Positions 1 to 9,059 of a DNA stretch of 64,000 nt are shown here, piece after piece. The translations under genes were made by a program, and so were the position numbers. Each line of letters begins with the position of its first letter. Within the stretch, counting starts at the first letter, position 1. The notes beneath the pieces were generated by a model, which saw only the letters and a program-made list of their open reading frames with translations, ran no database searches and was not told where the DNA came from. The stretch spans positions 1-64,000 of the forward strand of contig JAJSPD010000110.1 of NCBI GenBank assembly GCA_021307315.1, given 5' to 3'. The stretch comes from Bisporella sp. PMI_857 (Eukaryota > Ascomycota > Leotiomycetes > Helotiales > Helotiaceae).

Positions 1-339
1 AGGACAGTACTACTAAAGAGGAGATTCCAGCAGTTCGAAACCGAATCGAAAAGCTACAAAAGTTACGGAATAAGCTTCGAAAAGAGCTTTTCAACAGCCA
101 AGAACGACAAGCTAAATACTACAACCAAAAGCATCAACCTAGGCTATTTAAACGCGGCAATTTGGTTAAGCTATCAACTCGGAACTTACGACTAAAAAAT
201 AAAAAACTACAACTACGCTAAATTAGTCCTTTCCGGATACTGGAACGAATTGGCTCCTAAGCTTATAGACTGGCCTTGCCAGAAAAATACAGCCAATTGC
301 ATGATGTGTTTTCAATACAACTTATTAAAGAATACAAGC
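1..339 (+). pseudogene. 3' end of integrase of an older chromovirus (left half)
   Basis: The plus strand reads as the C-terminal part of a Ty3/gypsy integrase: a basic helical stretch (RNKLRKELFNSQERQ), then the GPY/F-like module (SPFRILERIGS, LALPEKYSQLHDVFSIQLI). In-frame stops lie after LQLR and after RIGS, the second at a position where CAA>TAA explains it, as expected from RIP. The reading stops at 334-339, where a younger element has inserted with duplication of CAAGC (335-339), and resumes at 6784. The left end runs off the window. Confidence 0.8.
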
Positions 340-627
340 TGTCACGGCCCTGGCCCTATCTCGAGCTTGGCGCCAGACACTGCAGAGCTCGGTAGAGCTT
401 GGCCCCTGCTACCACAGGGCTCGGCAACCCAGAGCTTGGCGACCGATGCTACAGGGCTCGCTTACGCTGGCCCCTGGCCAGCTTCCTGTATATAAAGCAC
501 TGTTCTCCTTCCCTTCTTCTGCCTGTAGCTTGTTCTCTTAGTTATAACAATTGATAGTTGTTCACACCTCTGAGTCCTTCTACCTAGATCTACGGATCGA
601 GATCCCTGTTCAGCTTGAGTTGTTACA
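340..627 (+). repeat. 5' LTR, family A (288 bp)
   Basis: Begins TGTCACGG and ends TTGTTACA. It holds a TATA box (TATATAAAG, about 489-497) and the likely transcription start about 30 bp further on. It appears identical to 6496-6783. Shorter subfamily copies (about 232-237 bp, lacking roughly 50 bp of the GC-rich 5' part) occur at 9737, 36536 and 55633. Confidence 0.95.
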
Positions 628-644
628 TTAGAACAAGCTCTACA
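628..644 (+). promoter_or_regulatory. Putative self-priming primer-binding site
   Basis: Directly after the 5' LTR, 630-639 (AGAACAAGCT) is perfectly complementary to 527-536 (AGCTTGTTCT) inside the LTR, about 30 nt downstream of the TATA box where the RNA 5' end is expected. No tRNA 3' end was recognised in the sequence. This arrangement is known from Tf1/sushi-type elements, which prime reverse transcription with the 5' end of their own RNA. Assignment is by inference. Confidence 0.5.
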
Positions 645-876
645 ACCTTCCGGGGACGGAGCTTAACAATATCCCTTCCTTTTGTATTGAATCAGAACCG
701 TGACGACCATTCCACGACGCCACAGACGAGGTCTGTGAAGATATAGGCCAGAGTCAAAGCCTGTATACACCAACTCCAGCTCCCAGCACATACTGGTTGA
801 GCACGCTCCTCCTAATTAGTCGAGTTGAGCTACTACTACTACTTCTTTTTACTTTTGAATTCAACCCTACGACAAT

Positions 877-2250
877 ATGCCCACGACAACTACAAAAAAG
901 AAGCTCGTCGGAAAAGGACAAGGAACGCTTTCCAGACCCCCTTCGACAGAAGGTACTCCTTTGGTTCAACTAGGCGACCGTACTACCCCTGAAGCAACGA
1001 GTCAGACACAGTCGTCAGCTGCTGCCTCTGAGGAAACGAGTCGTTCGTCAGCTAGCAAGGAACCTGAAGGAGACATACGCAATCAATTGAATCAGCAGGT
1101 GGCTGATGCTTTAGGGACCCCTGTTCAACTTTCAGACAGCCAGTTCCGTGTGTTGCTAGAACGGTTAGTGGCTACGGGACCAGGCAACTTAGTTCCTTCA
1201 GTGGAGAAACCTTCAACTCCTCGGTCACTTCGGAACGAAGGAAATGACCCAGACGCGTCACCATCGGACAGCTCCTCTTCAGGTAGCAACCATAGGTCTC
1301 ATAAGTCTAAGCCTGATAGGCGGCACAAGTCTCGGCCATACTCAAAAAAGCTTTCTCCGAAGCACCGAGACCCAGACTCTTTAGACGACGGCACATCGCC
1401 TACGTACACTGCTTGGAAATCCTTATTACGAGGAAAGCTTAGAGCAAATGCGAACTGGTGGCCTACGGAACAGGAACGGATCGATTACGTGTTTGGCTGT
1501 ACTACAGGAGAAGCACAACGTCACCTATCGCCTCGGCATGACGAAGATAGCTTAGAACCTTGGCTTTCTGTCAACGAAATGCTAGCTTACTTGGACACAA
1601 TTTTTCGGAACCATTTTGAGGCCGAAGAAGCCGAGAACCAGTTTTACGCCCTGAAACAACAGGCTGCACAAGATTTCAATGATTTCCATACTGAGTTTGC
1701 TCGCTTAGCGGCAGTAGGGCGAGTTCCTTCTTCGACCTGGAGAAGCCATTTGTGGAGAAAGCTAAATAAGGAATTCCAGAACCGACTTTTGTCTACACAC
1801 CGCCAGCACCCTACGTACCAGGAACTAGTACATGAATGTCAACGGTTAAGTATTGACTTGCAAGAATACTATCGGCAATTTCCACTTGCACCAGCTCGAC
1901 AAGCTAAGTTAAATCCTTTGTCGGCTCCTAAACGCCAGGGACTCCTTTTAGCTCCACAGGCTTCCAGACCCTTTCCGCCACGTATTGCTTCAGGACCAGC
2001 TACAGCGTTCCGCAATAGCACCCCAGGCTTAGTTACAGGCCGCGACAGCACTTCCAGTCCGGCTCGTAGCCCAGCTCCGGATCCTTCTCAAAGCACTTGC
2101 TACAACTGTGGCGAAACGGGACATTTCGCAAAGGTTTGCTCAAAGCTTCGAGTAATACCTAGAATTCAAGAAATTGAACAAGAAAACGCTTCAGGCAACG
2201 AAGCACAGGATGAGGCCGATTCAGACGAGTCGGAAAACGAACAGCCCTAA
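877..2250 (+). CDS. gag: Gag polyprotein of intact chromovirus
   Basis: 457-residue protein that would form the cytoplasmic particle. The N-terminal third is Ser/Thr/Pro-rich and basic (about 1-165). A capsid-like retrotransposon gag region follows (about 180-330; WWPTEQERIDYVF, FYALKQQAAQDFNDFHTEF). A CCHC zinc knuckle (CYNCGETGHFAKVC, residues 408-421) binds RNA, and the tail is acidic. The start is the first ATG of the open frame. The pol frame is open from 2214 and overlaps the last 37 nt of gag in the -1 frame. Confidence 0.93.
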   Translation: MPTTTTKKKLVGKGQGTLSRPPSTEGTPLVQLGDRTTPEATSQTQSSAAASEETSRSSASKEPEGDIRNQLNQQVADALGTPVQLSDSQFRVLLERLVATGPGNLVPSVEKPSTPRSLRNEGNDPDASPSDSSSSGSNHRSHKSKPDRRHKSRPYSKKLSPKHRDPDSLDDGTSPTYTAWKSLLRGKLRANANWWPTEQERIDYVFGCTTGEAQRHLSPRHDEDSLEPWLSVNEMLAYLDTIFRNHFEAEEAENQFYALKQQAAQDFNDFHTEFARLAAVGRVPSSTWRSHLWRKLNKEFQNRLLSTHRQHPTYQELVHECQRLSIDLQEYYRQFPLAPARQAKLNPLSAPKRQGLLLAPQASRPFPPRIASGPATAFRNSTPGLVTGRDSTSSPARSPAPDPSQSTCYNCGETGHFAKVCSKLRVIPRIQEIEQENASGNEAQDEADSDESENEQP

Positions 2251-2312
2251 GCCAAGGCTCCTTTCTTAGGGCTCAGGTATTCGATCTTCAGCAGATTGAT
2301 TTAAGTTCACTA

Positions 2313-5300
2313 ATGGCCGGCAATTCTTTTACTGTAGCATGCACTCTTCACAAAAATGGTATTGCAGTACAGGCCAAAGCGTTAGGTGACACCGGAGCTA
2401 GTGGTTACGTTTTCATTGACACTCGTTTTGCTTCAGACCTTTGCCGCATTCTCGGGTTGAAGCCTAAACCGCTTCCTCAACCTGTTTATCCTAAGGGATA
2501 CGACGGTAAAAAAGGATCCCCTATCTCTCAGTACCTTTTGTTTAACATTGAGATTGATGGCCGCCGGATTTACAACTTTCCTTTACTTATTTTAGAGCTG
2601 GGCTCTCATGATATGATTCTCGGACGCAATTTCTTTGATTATTTTCGGATTTTAATTGATGTTCACTATCGACGACTACAATGGCCCCAAGAGTTTCCAC
2701 CAGCACATACTTATTCCAGGACCATAGCTACTTACTCACGGGATAACATTCGGCCTCAAAAAGTTCAAATACAATACCAGCAAGACATGCTACGCCGGGA
2801 CAAAGCAATCGCCAGGAACGACAAAAGACGCCAGGACGGCATTCAGATCAAGGCGCTGACAGTAAGCTTAGCTCAGGCTTTGCCAGCAAAGGACTGTTTG
2901 CTTGATCAGCCAGCCGTTCCGCCAGCCGTTCAGCAAGCTACTCAGCCAGCTATTCAGATAACCAGCCAACAGCCCGCGCTAAAAAAGGCAAGTCCTGCCA
3001 CAACTAGCCAGAACCACAACCGAGCTGGCGCTTACGGGCCAACCTGGGCCCGGGAAACCAGCAGAAATCTGAAGCTTATGGCCAAGGAACTTGCACGTTC
3101 TTACGACTACCAGCCGGAAAGTGCCCAGTTTAAACCTCGGCCGGGGGACCTCGCTAAAACAGGGGGAAATAGCCGGCTTGGCCGGCGTGCACACTTAGAT
3201 ATCAAAATGATTTCCAGTAATGGGTTTATGCTAAACGCTCGACAGCAAGGAATTGAGTTATTTTCAATCACTTTAGACGGCTTAAACCGGATGATTGAAG
3301 ATCGGAAGCAAGAACAGCAGCCTGTTGAGCCGGAAGAATTCCTGGAAGACAAAGTCCCTAGTACTTACCACAGTCGTTTAGCTTTTTTCTCAAAACAAAA
3401 GTCAGATACTCTAGCTCCACACCGAAGCATTGACCACAAAATCGAGCTTACGGGAGACAACACTTTGGGGTTTTGCCATCTGAACAAGCATTCAATTGAG
3501 GAACTTGAGACTATGCGGGACTACTTGACAGCCAATTTGCAGAAAGGATTTGTCGTTACTAGCAAAGCTCCTTTTGCATCACCTGTCCTGTTTGCACGGA
3601 AGTCGGACGGCTCACTTCGTTTTTGTGTCGACTACCGGAAACTGAATTCGTTGACCAAGAAAAACCGGTATCCTCTGCCATTGATTGACGAAACGCTAGC
3701 TAGGCTAAGCAAGGCTAAGGTCTTTACAAAGCTAGATATTCGCCAGGCATTCCACCGGATCCGGATTTCTCCCGAATCTGAGGAGCTCACAGCGTTTCGC
3801 ACTCGCTATGGTTTGTTCCAGTACAAAGTTCTGCCTTTTGGCCTTACTAATGGGCCGGCTACTTTTCAGAGTTATATTAACGACACTCTTCGGGATTTGT
3901 TGGATGTGATTTGCACAGCATATCTTGACGACATTTTGATTTACTCTGAAGACGAGCTACAGCATGAAGCACACGTAAAGCAAGTAATCGACCGATTGCA
4001 AGCTGCCGGCCTACAAGCCGACATCAAAAAGTGTGAATTCAGTGTAAAGCGAACAAAGTACTTGGGATTTATTATTTCAACTGACGGCATTCAAGTAGAC
4101 CCCGACAAAATACAAGTGATCAAAGACTGGGAACCTCCTAAGACAGTTAAAGGAGTTCAATCTTTCCTAGGATTTTGCAATTTCTACAGAAGGTTTATTC
4201 GGAGCTACAGCCAGATAGCGGCACCGCTGACCCAGTTAACTCGTGCCGATCATGAGTTTGTTTTTGACAGCAAGTGCACTCAGGCATTTGACAAGCTTAA
4301 GGCCATGCTAATGAGTGCCCCGTTGTTGGCTTACTATGACCTAGACAGCCAGTGTATGCTTGAGACGGACGCTTCCGACACAGTAGTGGCAGCCGTGTTT
4401 TCTCAGAAAGGACTTGACGGCGAGTGGCACCCTGTAGGGTATTTCTCCAAGACTATGGCTCCTGCAGAGACTAATTACCCAATCCACGACAAAGAAATGC
4501 TGGCTATTGTCAAAGCCTTGCAGTATTGGCGTGCCGAGCTCGAAGGCACTAAAGATCACATCGAGATAATTACGGACCACAAAGCCCTAGAATATTTCAT
4601 GTCTAGCAAGCTGCTGTCAGCCAGACAAGCTCGCTGGGCTGAGATTCTCTCTCGATACCATTTTAAAATATCTTACAAGCCAGGCAAGCACAACAAAGCC
4701 GACCCTTTGACACGGCAAGACCAGACCAAGAGCTTGGACCAAGCAAAGCGAGATAATCGAGACCAGGCCCTTTTATCTCCAGCACAGCTTGATCACCGGA
4801 TTCTACAGGAGCTCGAAGTGAACCGTATAGCCTTGTTTTTGTCGCCAATCGAAGAGCAGCTGGACTTGATAGACGAAATCTTCCAGGCAAATCGGACTGC
4901 TCTAGATCTAGACCATGCCCGAAAGCTAGGTCAAGAGAGCAAAGGAGGCTACAGTCTAGAAAACGGGTTGCTAAAGAAAGAAGGCCGTCTTGTAGTAGCC
5001 GAATTAGCCCGTACAGCTTTAATCACAGCATCACACTGTGGCTTATCGACAGCTCACCCAGGCCAAGACAAGACTAAGAAGCTGATCAAAGAGCGGTACT
5101 ACTGGCTTGGAATGGACGACGATATTGAGCGTTTCGTCAGCAATTGCCACGCTTGCCGTAGGTCTAAGGTTCCTAGAGACAAGACCCCAGGACTCCTGCA
5201 TTCACTGCCAATACCGGACCGGCCCTGGCAGCACATATCGGTGGATTTCAAAGACATGCCTCCTGACCGAAAAGGCATGAACATGGTTTGTGTGTTTATA

Positions 5301-6389
5301 GACAGGTTAAGCAAGCGCCCTATCTCGATTCTTTGCAACAAAGCAGTCGACGCCAGGACTATGGCTCAGCTGTACTTGGTGCATGTTCATAAGTACTATG
5401 GTCCTGCTACTACTATAGTGTCAGATCGAGGACCACAGTTTGTTTCCGCATTCTGGGATGAGTTCTGCCGGCTACTAGGCACGAAGCTCAAGCTTTCGAC
5501 AGCATACCACCCTCAGACAGACGGCCAGACTGAAAACGCTAACCAGTGGATCGACCAGCGCCTTCGCCCTTTTGCCAATGCTTTTCAAGACAACTGGTCT
5601 ACTTTGATTCATGCGGTAGACTACGCGGCAGCCACTTTGCCACATCACTCAACAGGGCTGTCTTCTTTTATGGTCGAACTAGGGTACCAGCCTCGAATGG
5701 ATATAGACTGGGTCCGCCCTAAAGACCCTGTCCCGGTTTCACAGCACGTTAAAGAAGCCCGGAAAGATGCTCAAGCTCATATCGAAAGAATCCACAAAGC
5801 TTGGGAATGGGCTAGAGCTGGAATGGCTAAAGCCCAAGAGCAACAGGCAACACAAGCCAACAAGCACCGCCGGCCAGTCGATTTCAAAGTCAAGGACAAA
5901 GTATGGGTTTCGACAAAGAACTGGACTAGTGAACGGCCAAGCCGAAAGCTAGGCTACCAGAATGAAGGCCCATATGAAATCATCGAACAAGTAGGTCACT
6001 CGTATCGCTTGAAACTTCCAGAAGGAAATCAGCTCCATAACGTTTTTGCACCGGAACTCCTGCGGAAAGACCCCGGTGACCCGCTGCCAGGCCAGCATCA
6101 GGAACCTCCAGTGCCTGTAGTCTACAACCAACAGCCGGAGTGGGAAATCGAGCAAGTGTTGCAAAGCCGGAAATACCGCCGAAAGCTTCAATATCAAGTC
6201 AAGTGGGTAGGCGTAGACCATGACCCTGTGTTCTATGACGCCGAAGGGTTCAAGGGAGCACCATACAAACTCAAAGCTTTTCATGATGAGTACCCTAAAG
6301 CTAAAGGACCCCCGGTGAACCTGCAATACTGGCTTGACTGTTACTTACAAAGCAAAGATCCAGCTGATCGCTTGGACGATAATGGGTAA
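2313..6389 (+). CDS. pol: Pol polyprotein (PR-RT-RH-IN-chromodomain)
   Basis: 1358 residues from the first ATG; the frame is open upstream to 2214, so translation by -1 frameshifting from gag is possible. Domains: aspartic protease with DTGAS (D26); reverse transcriptase about 390-560 with YLDD at 537-540; RNase H about 660-790; integrase with a zinc-binding N-domain (HCGLSTAHPG...CHAC) and catalytic D978, D1038, E1074 (exact D-35-E spacing); a GPY/F module; and a C-terminal chromodomain (WEIEQVLQSRKY...YQVKWVG) expected to steer integration toward modified chromatin. No stops or missing catalytic residues are seen, unlike every other retroelement pol in the window. Confidence 0.95.
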   Translation: MAGNSFTVACTLHKNGIAVQAKALGDTGASGYVFIDTRFASDLCRILGLKPKPLPQPVYPKGYDGKKGSPISQYLLFNIEIDGRRIYNFPLLILELGSHDMILGRNFFDYFRILIDVHYRRLQWPQEFPPAHTYSRTIATYSRDNIRPQKVQIQYQQDMLRRDKAIARNDKRRQDGIQIKALTVSLAQALPAKDCLLDQPAVPPAVQQATQPAIQITSQQPALKKASPATTSQNHNRAGAYGPTWARETSRNLKLMAKELARSYDYQPESAQFKPRPGDLAKTGGNSRLGRRAHLDIKMISSNGFMLNARQQGIELFSITLDGLNRMIEDRKQEQQPVEPEEFLEDKVPSTYHSRLAFFSKQKSDTLAPHRSIDHKIELTGDNTLGFCHLNKHSIEELETMRDYLTANLQKGFVVTSKAPFASPVLFARKSDGSLRFCVDYRKLNSLTKKNRYPLPLIDETLARLSKAKVFTKLDIRQAFHRIRISPESEELTAFRTRYGLFQYKVLPFGLTNGPATFQSYINDTLRDLLDVICTAYLDDILIYSEDELQHEAHVKQVIDRLQAAGLQADIKKCEFSVKRTKYLGFIISTDGIQVDPDKIQVIKDWEPPKTVKGVQSFLGFCNFYRRFIRSYSQIAAPLTQLTRADHEFVFDSKCTQAFDKLKAMLMSAPLLAYYDLDSQCMLETDASDTVVAAVFSQKGLDGEWHPVGYFSKTMAPAETNYPIHDKEMLAIVKALQYWRAELEGTKDHIEIITDHKALEYFMSSKLLSARQARWAEILSRYHFKISYKPGKHNKADPLTRQDQTKSLDQAKRDNRDQALLSPAQLDHRILQELEVNRIALFLSPIEEQLDLIDEIFQANRTALDLDHARKLGQESKGGYSLENGLLKKEGRLVVAELARTALITASHCGLSTAHPGQDKTKKLIKERYYWLGMDDDIERFVSNCHACRRSKVPRDKTPGLLHSLPIPDRPWQHISVDFKDMPPDRKGMNMVCVFIDRLSKRPISILCNKAVDARTMAQLYLVHVHKYYGPATTIVSDRGPQFVSAFWDEFCRLLGTKLKLSTAYHPQTDGQTENANQWIDQRLRPFANAFQDNWSTLIHAVDYAAATLPHHSTGLSSFMVELGYQPRMDIDWVRPKDPVPVSQHVKEARKDAQAHIERIHKAWEWARAGMAKAQEQQATQANKHRRPVDFKVKDKVWVSTKNWTSERPSRKLGYQNEGPYEIIEQVGHSYRLKLPEGNQLHNVFAPELLRKDPGDPLPGQHQEPPVPVVYNQQPEWEIEQVLQSRKYRRKLQYQVKWVGVDHDPVFYDAEGFKGAPYKLKAFHDEYPKAKGPPVNLQYWLDCYLQSKDPADRLDDNG

Positions 6390-6482
6390 AGCAGGCTATA
6401 TAGGCTGGATAGTGGATTCTCTTTTATTTTGAATTTTAAATTTTTACTCTTGATTTGCTGTAGCTTGAGGACAAGCTATACT

Positions 6483-6492
6483 GGAGGGGGGG
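6483..6492 (+). promoter_or_regulatory. Polypurine tract
   Basis: GGAGGGGGGG followed by TAA, immediately upstream of the 3' LTR at 6496. This is the expected plus-strand primer. Confidence 0.8.
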
Positions 6493-6495
6493 TAA

Positions 6496-6783
6496 TGTCA
6501 CGGCCCTGGCCCTATCTCGAGCTTGGCGCCAGACACTGCAGAGCTCGGTAGAGCTTGGCCCCTGCTACCACAGGGCTCGGCAACCCAGAGCTTGGCGACC
6601 GATGCTACAGGGCTCGCTTACGCTGGCCCCTGGCCAGCTTCCTGTATATAAAGCACTGTTCTCCTTCCCTTCTTCTGCCTGTAGCTTGTTCTCTTAGTTA
6701 TAACAATTGATAGTTGTTCACACCTCTGAGTCCTTCTACCTAGATCTACGGATCGAGATCCCTGTTCAGCTTGAGTTGTTACA
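6496..6783 (+). repeat. 3' LTR, family A (288 bp)
   Basis: Same length and, on reading, the same sequence as 340-627. Ends TTGTTACA and is followed by the second CAAGC. Confidence 0.95.
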
Positions 6784-7123
6784 CAAGCCAAAAAAGGGAC
6801 AACCGCTATTGCTACTGCCTGATCTAGAAAAAGACGCAGAATAGGAAGTTGAAAAGGTCAAAGATCAAGCGGAAATCAAGGGTCAGTTATGCTATTTAGT
6901 GAAATGGGAAAAATGGCCAACAAAGTACAATCAATGGGTTCCGGCTGAGAATATAAAGCACGTACAAAGTGCTATAAAAAGGTATGAACGGTTGAAAAAG
7001 AAGAAATAAACTGTTGTCACTCTTTTTCCTACAAGGTTTTAATAAAGACAGTCAGTCAATCAGTCGTTCAGTTACTATTAGCTTGGCTACTCGAGGACTA
7101 GTAGCCATAGGAAGGGGGATAGT
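6784..7123 (+). pseudogene. Right half of older chromovirus pol: chromodomain and 3' UTR
   Basis: Continues the reading broken at 339. A linker with one in-frame TAG (before EVEKVKD) leads to a chromodomain (LCYLVKWEKWPTKYNQWVP) and a lysine-rich end, with the terminal TAA at 7007-7009. The 3' UTR carries a GGAAGGGGGA polypurine tract (7110-7119) just before LTR family B at 7124. Together with 1-339 it shows an older, RIP-marked chromovirus that served as target for the younger one. Confidence 0.85.
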
Positions 7124-7454
7124 TGTAACAAGTCAGCCGAAGGGTTCTCAGCTGTAGGACTTTCAGGGCTGCAAGCGGCACGCTCCGCCTATGGCCAGCC
7201 ACGGGCTTACAGCTACAGCAGCCACAGGCTTCCAGCTACAACAGCTCCAGCAGCCACAGGCTCACAGCTACAACACAGTGAAAGATATAAGGAACAGCTA
7301 GAGCCTTCTGAACAAAGCAAGCTTGAGTTTTTCCTTCCATGTTAGACTTACAAGCATACTTCTAATATCAATTCATCACTATTGCAACGACATCGCTAGT
7401 CACATATTTTATCTGTTATATTGCAATCCCTCCTGCTGCCCTCTATTTGTTACA
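7124..7454 (+). repeat. 3' LTR of older chromovirus (LTR family B)
   Basis: 331 bp, TGTAACAAGTC...TTTGTTACA, preceded by a polypurine tract. It contains a run of CAGC/GCAG-type motifs that varies in copy number among relatives at 25031-25502, 29843-29889, 33593-34018 and 37165-37560 (all in reverse orientation). Confidence 0.85.
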
Positions 7455-7878
7455 CTAAAGTTGATTTTCAGAAAAGAAAACTATATTGAAAAAGAACGCA
7501 ACCGAAACGTAAGCGTATTTTGCAAATTTCAACTCGCAAAAACTAGAGTTTCAAAAATTAGTATAAAAATTAATATAGTACACTAAAAACACGTACTGCG
7601 ATAAATATTTGACTTTGTTCTGATTTAATAAATTAGTGCGAAAATGATAAATAAAGAAAAGTACACGTTATTCTGAAAAATAAAGCAGTCGCGTTTTAAT
7701 GCTTCGATTTTAAGGCACTAAACTACTTTTCTCAACTTGACTTTTTTTAACTTTCAATTAAAGTTACTAACAACTATATTATACACAAGTATGTATTATA
7801 TTTATCTTTTTTATATTCTATATTTATATTAATCATTATACTAATTCTTTATAGTTTTCTCGTCGAAATCACAAAGCT
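7455..7878. other. AT-rich decayed tract without recognisable gene
   Basis: Very AT-rich DNA with dense TA/TAA content. Only short reading frames occur, none resembling a known family. It looks like RIP-mutated repeat DNA; a comparison with histone H4 (the usual divergent neighbour of H3) gave no convincing match. Confidence 0.5.
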
Positions 7879-8148
7879 ATAACTGTAACAACCGGTATGC
7901 CCAAGGTGCGGCACGAAGGTCATGGCACAGGAGCAAAGGATGGCGATCAGGGTATGAGGGGTTTCAGAGCCGATACGGGGGAGAGTTGGAGTCGCCTACA
8001 TAAAGGGCCTGCTCCCACTCTCTACCGTGGTTCCTCATGTTTTTGTATCCTTCGTAGGTAGACCTATAAGGCAATCACTATCAGCCTATTGTACGCACTC
8101 CCATATGCCTCTATTCTAGCCCGTGATTCCTTGCGTCGTTACAATAAC
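7879..8148. mobile_element. Solo LTR with perfect 5-bp duplication ATAAC
   Basis: 7884-8143 (260 bp) starts TGTAACAACC and ends CGTTACA, flanked by ATAAC at 7879-7883 and 8144-8148. It is GC-balanced while both flanks are extremely AT-rich, so it inserted after the surrounding DNA had been RIP-mutated. Its family is not represented elsewhere in the window. Confidence 0.85.
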
Positions 8149-8249
8149 TTCACTTTTATTTTCAGCTTTTTTAATTCTTTTCGCTACTTTGCACAAGTAC
8201 ATATTATTTTGTATTATACTAATATTTATTTTAATCTAAATAAGTTACA

Positions 8250-8799
8250 ATAGCACGTACTAAACAAACAGCTACTAAATCTGTTCGCAAACTTTCTGCC
8301 AAAACCTCTGCTAAAACCTTTGCTAAAACTTCTGCTAAAACCTCTGCAAAAGCTGTACCAAAAAAGAAATATCGAATAAAACTTAGCAGTATGTTGATTA
8401 ATATAATAATTAGTATAAAACTAACATTTAAACGTAGCCAAAGCACTTAGAGAAATTAAACGGTACTAAAAAAGCACTGAGCTTTTAATCCCAAAGGCTC
8501 TATTTACTCGACTAGTTAAAGAAATAATGTATAACGTTACGTTTCGACACGTATTTCGCATTTAACTTAGTGCTTTACGATGTTTCTAAAAAGCCGCAGA
8601 ATCTGTTTTGGTAACTGAGTTTGAACGTAAGTTATTTCATATAAATACTTTATACTAATCTTTATACTAATCTTACTTTAAAGTCACAAATTTTGCCGCA
8701 ATCTACGCTAAAAGAGTTACTATTCAGGTAAAGGATATACATTTGGTTCAAAGAATAAGAAAAGGAATGACGGGCTATAAGTACCCAGGCCGGGGTTAA
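8250..8799 (+). pseudogene. RIP-inactivated histone H3 variant gene (3 exons)
   Basis: Three exons (8250-8388, 8438-8626, 8684-8799) join in phase across introns 8389-8437 (GTATGT...CTAAC...TAG) and 8627-8683 (GTAAGT...AAG) to give 147 codons. The product starts ARTKQTATKSVRK, has an H3-like tail rewritten as KTSA repeats, then YRIK, ALREIKRY, KSTELLIPK, RLVKEI and TNFAAIYAKRVTIQ, all diagnostic of the H3 fold. Damage is purely transition-type: the start codon is ATA (8250-8252), and TAA replaces CAA at 8467, 8563 and 8587, each at a glutamine conserved in H3. It differs from canonical H3 by the tail, by about two extra residues around loop 1 (a feature shared with CenH3) and by a longer C-terminus. 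A nuclear histone function is known for the family; this copy cannot be expressed. Confidence 0.88.
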
Positions 8800-8920
8800 A
8801 GAATCAAACGCAGTTTATACAAAGAGTTATTAAAGGTATACACGCTAGCGATAGAGCGCTAAGCATATAATAAAATTCGCAAACCAAAGCTTTAATACGT
8901 TTATATCGCGTATCTTTTTG

Positions 8921-9013
8921 ATTAGTAGACTTATTAGTAGACTTATTAGTAGACTTATTAGTAGACTTATTAGTAGACTTATTAGTAGACTTATTAGTAG
9001 ACTTATTAGTAGA
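8921..9013. repeat. 12-bp tandem repeat, 7.75 copies
   Basis: Unit ATTAGTAGACTT repeated seven times without error and a final 9 bases. One frame reads ISRL repeated, but no ORF surrounds it. It lies in the AT-rich tract downstream of the H3 relic. Confidence 0.95.
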
Positions 9014-9059
9014 ATTTCTCTAACTTTACAGAAACTATTGTAATATCACGTGTAAATGT

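Larger units (their letters stand above)
335..6788 (+). mobile_element. Intact Ty3/gypsy chromovirus (LTR family A), nested insertion
   Basis: Complete LTR retrotransposon of about 6.44 kb: 5' LTR 340-627, primer-binding region, gag 877-2250, pol 2313-6389, polypurine tract 6483-6492, 3' LTR 6496-6783. A perfect 5-bp target duplication CAAGC flanks it (335-339 and 6784-6788). The LTRs showed no difference on side-by-side reading and both ORFs are free of stops, so insertion is very recent and the element could be mobile. Order protease, RT, RNase H, integrase plus a C-terminal chromodomain place it among chromoviruses. It lies inside the RIP-decayed pol of an older relative. Confidence 0.95.

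Noticed and set aside
7455..7878. Divergent histone H4 gene paired with the H3 relic
   Set aside because: Six-frame reading of the AT-rich tract shows no H4 motifs even allowing for C-to-T changes.
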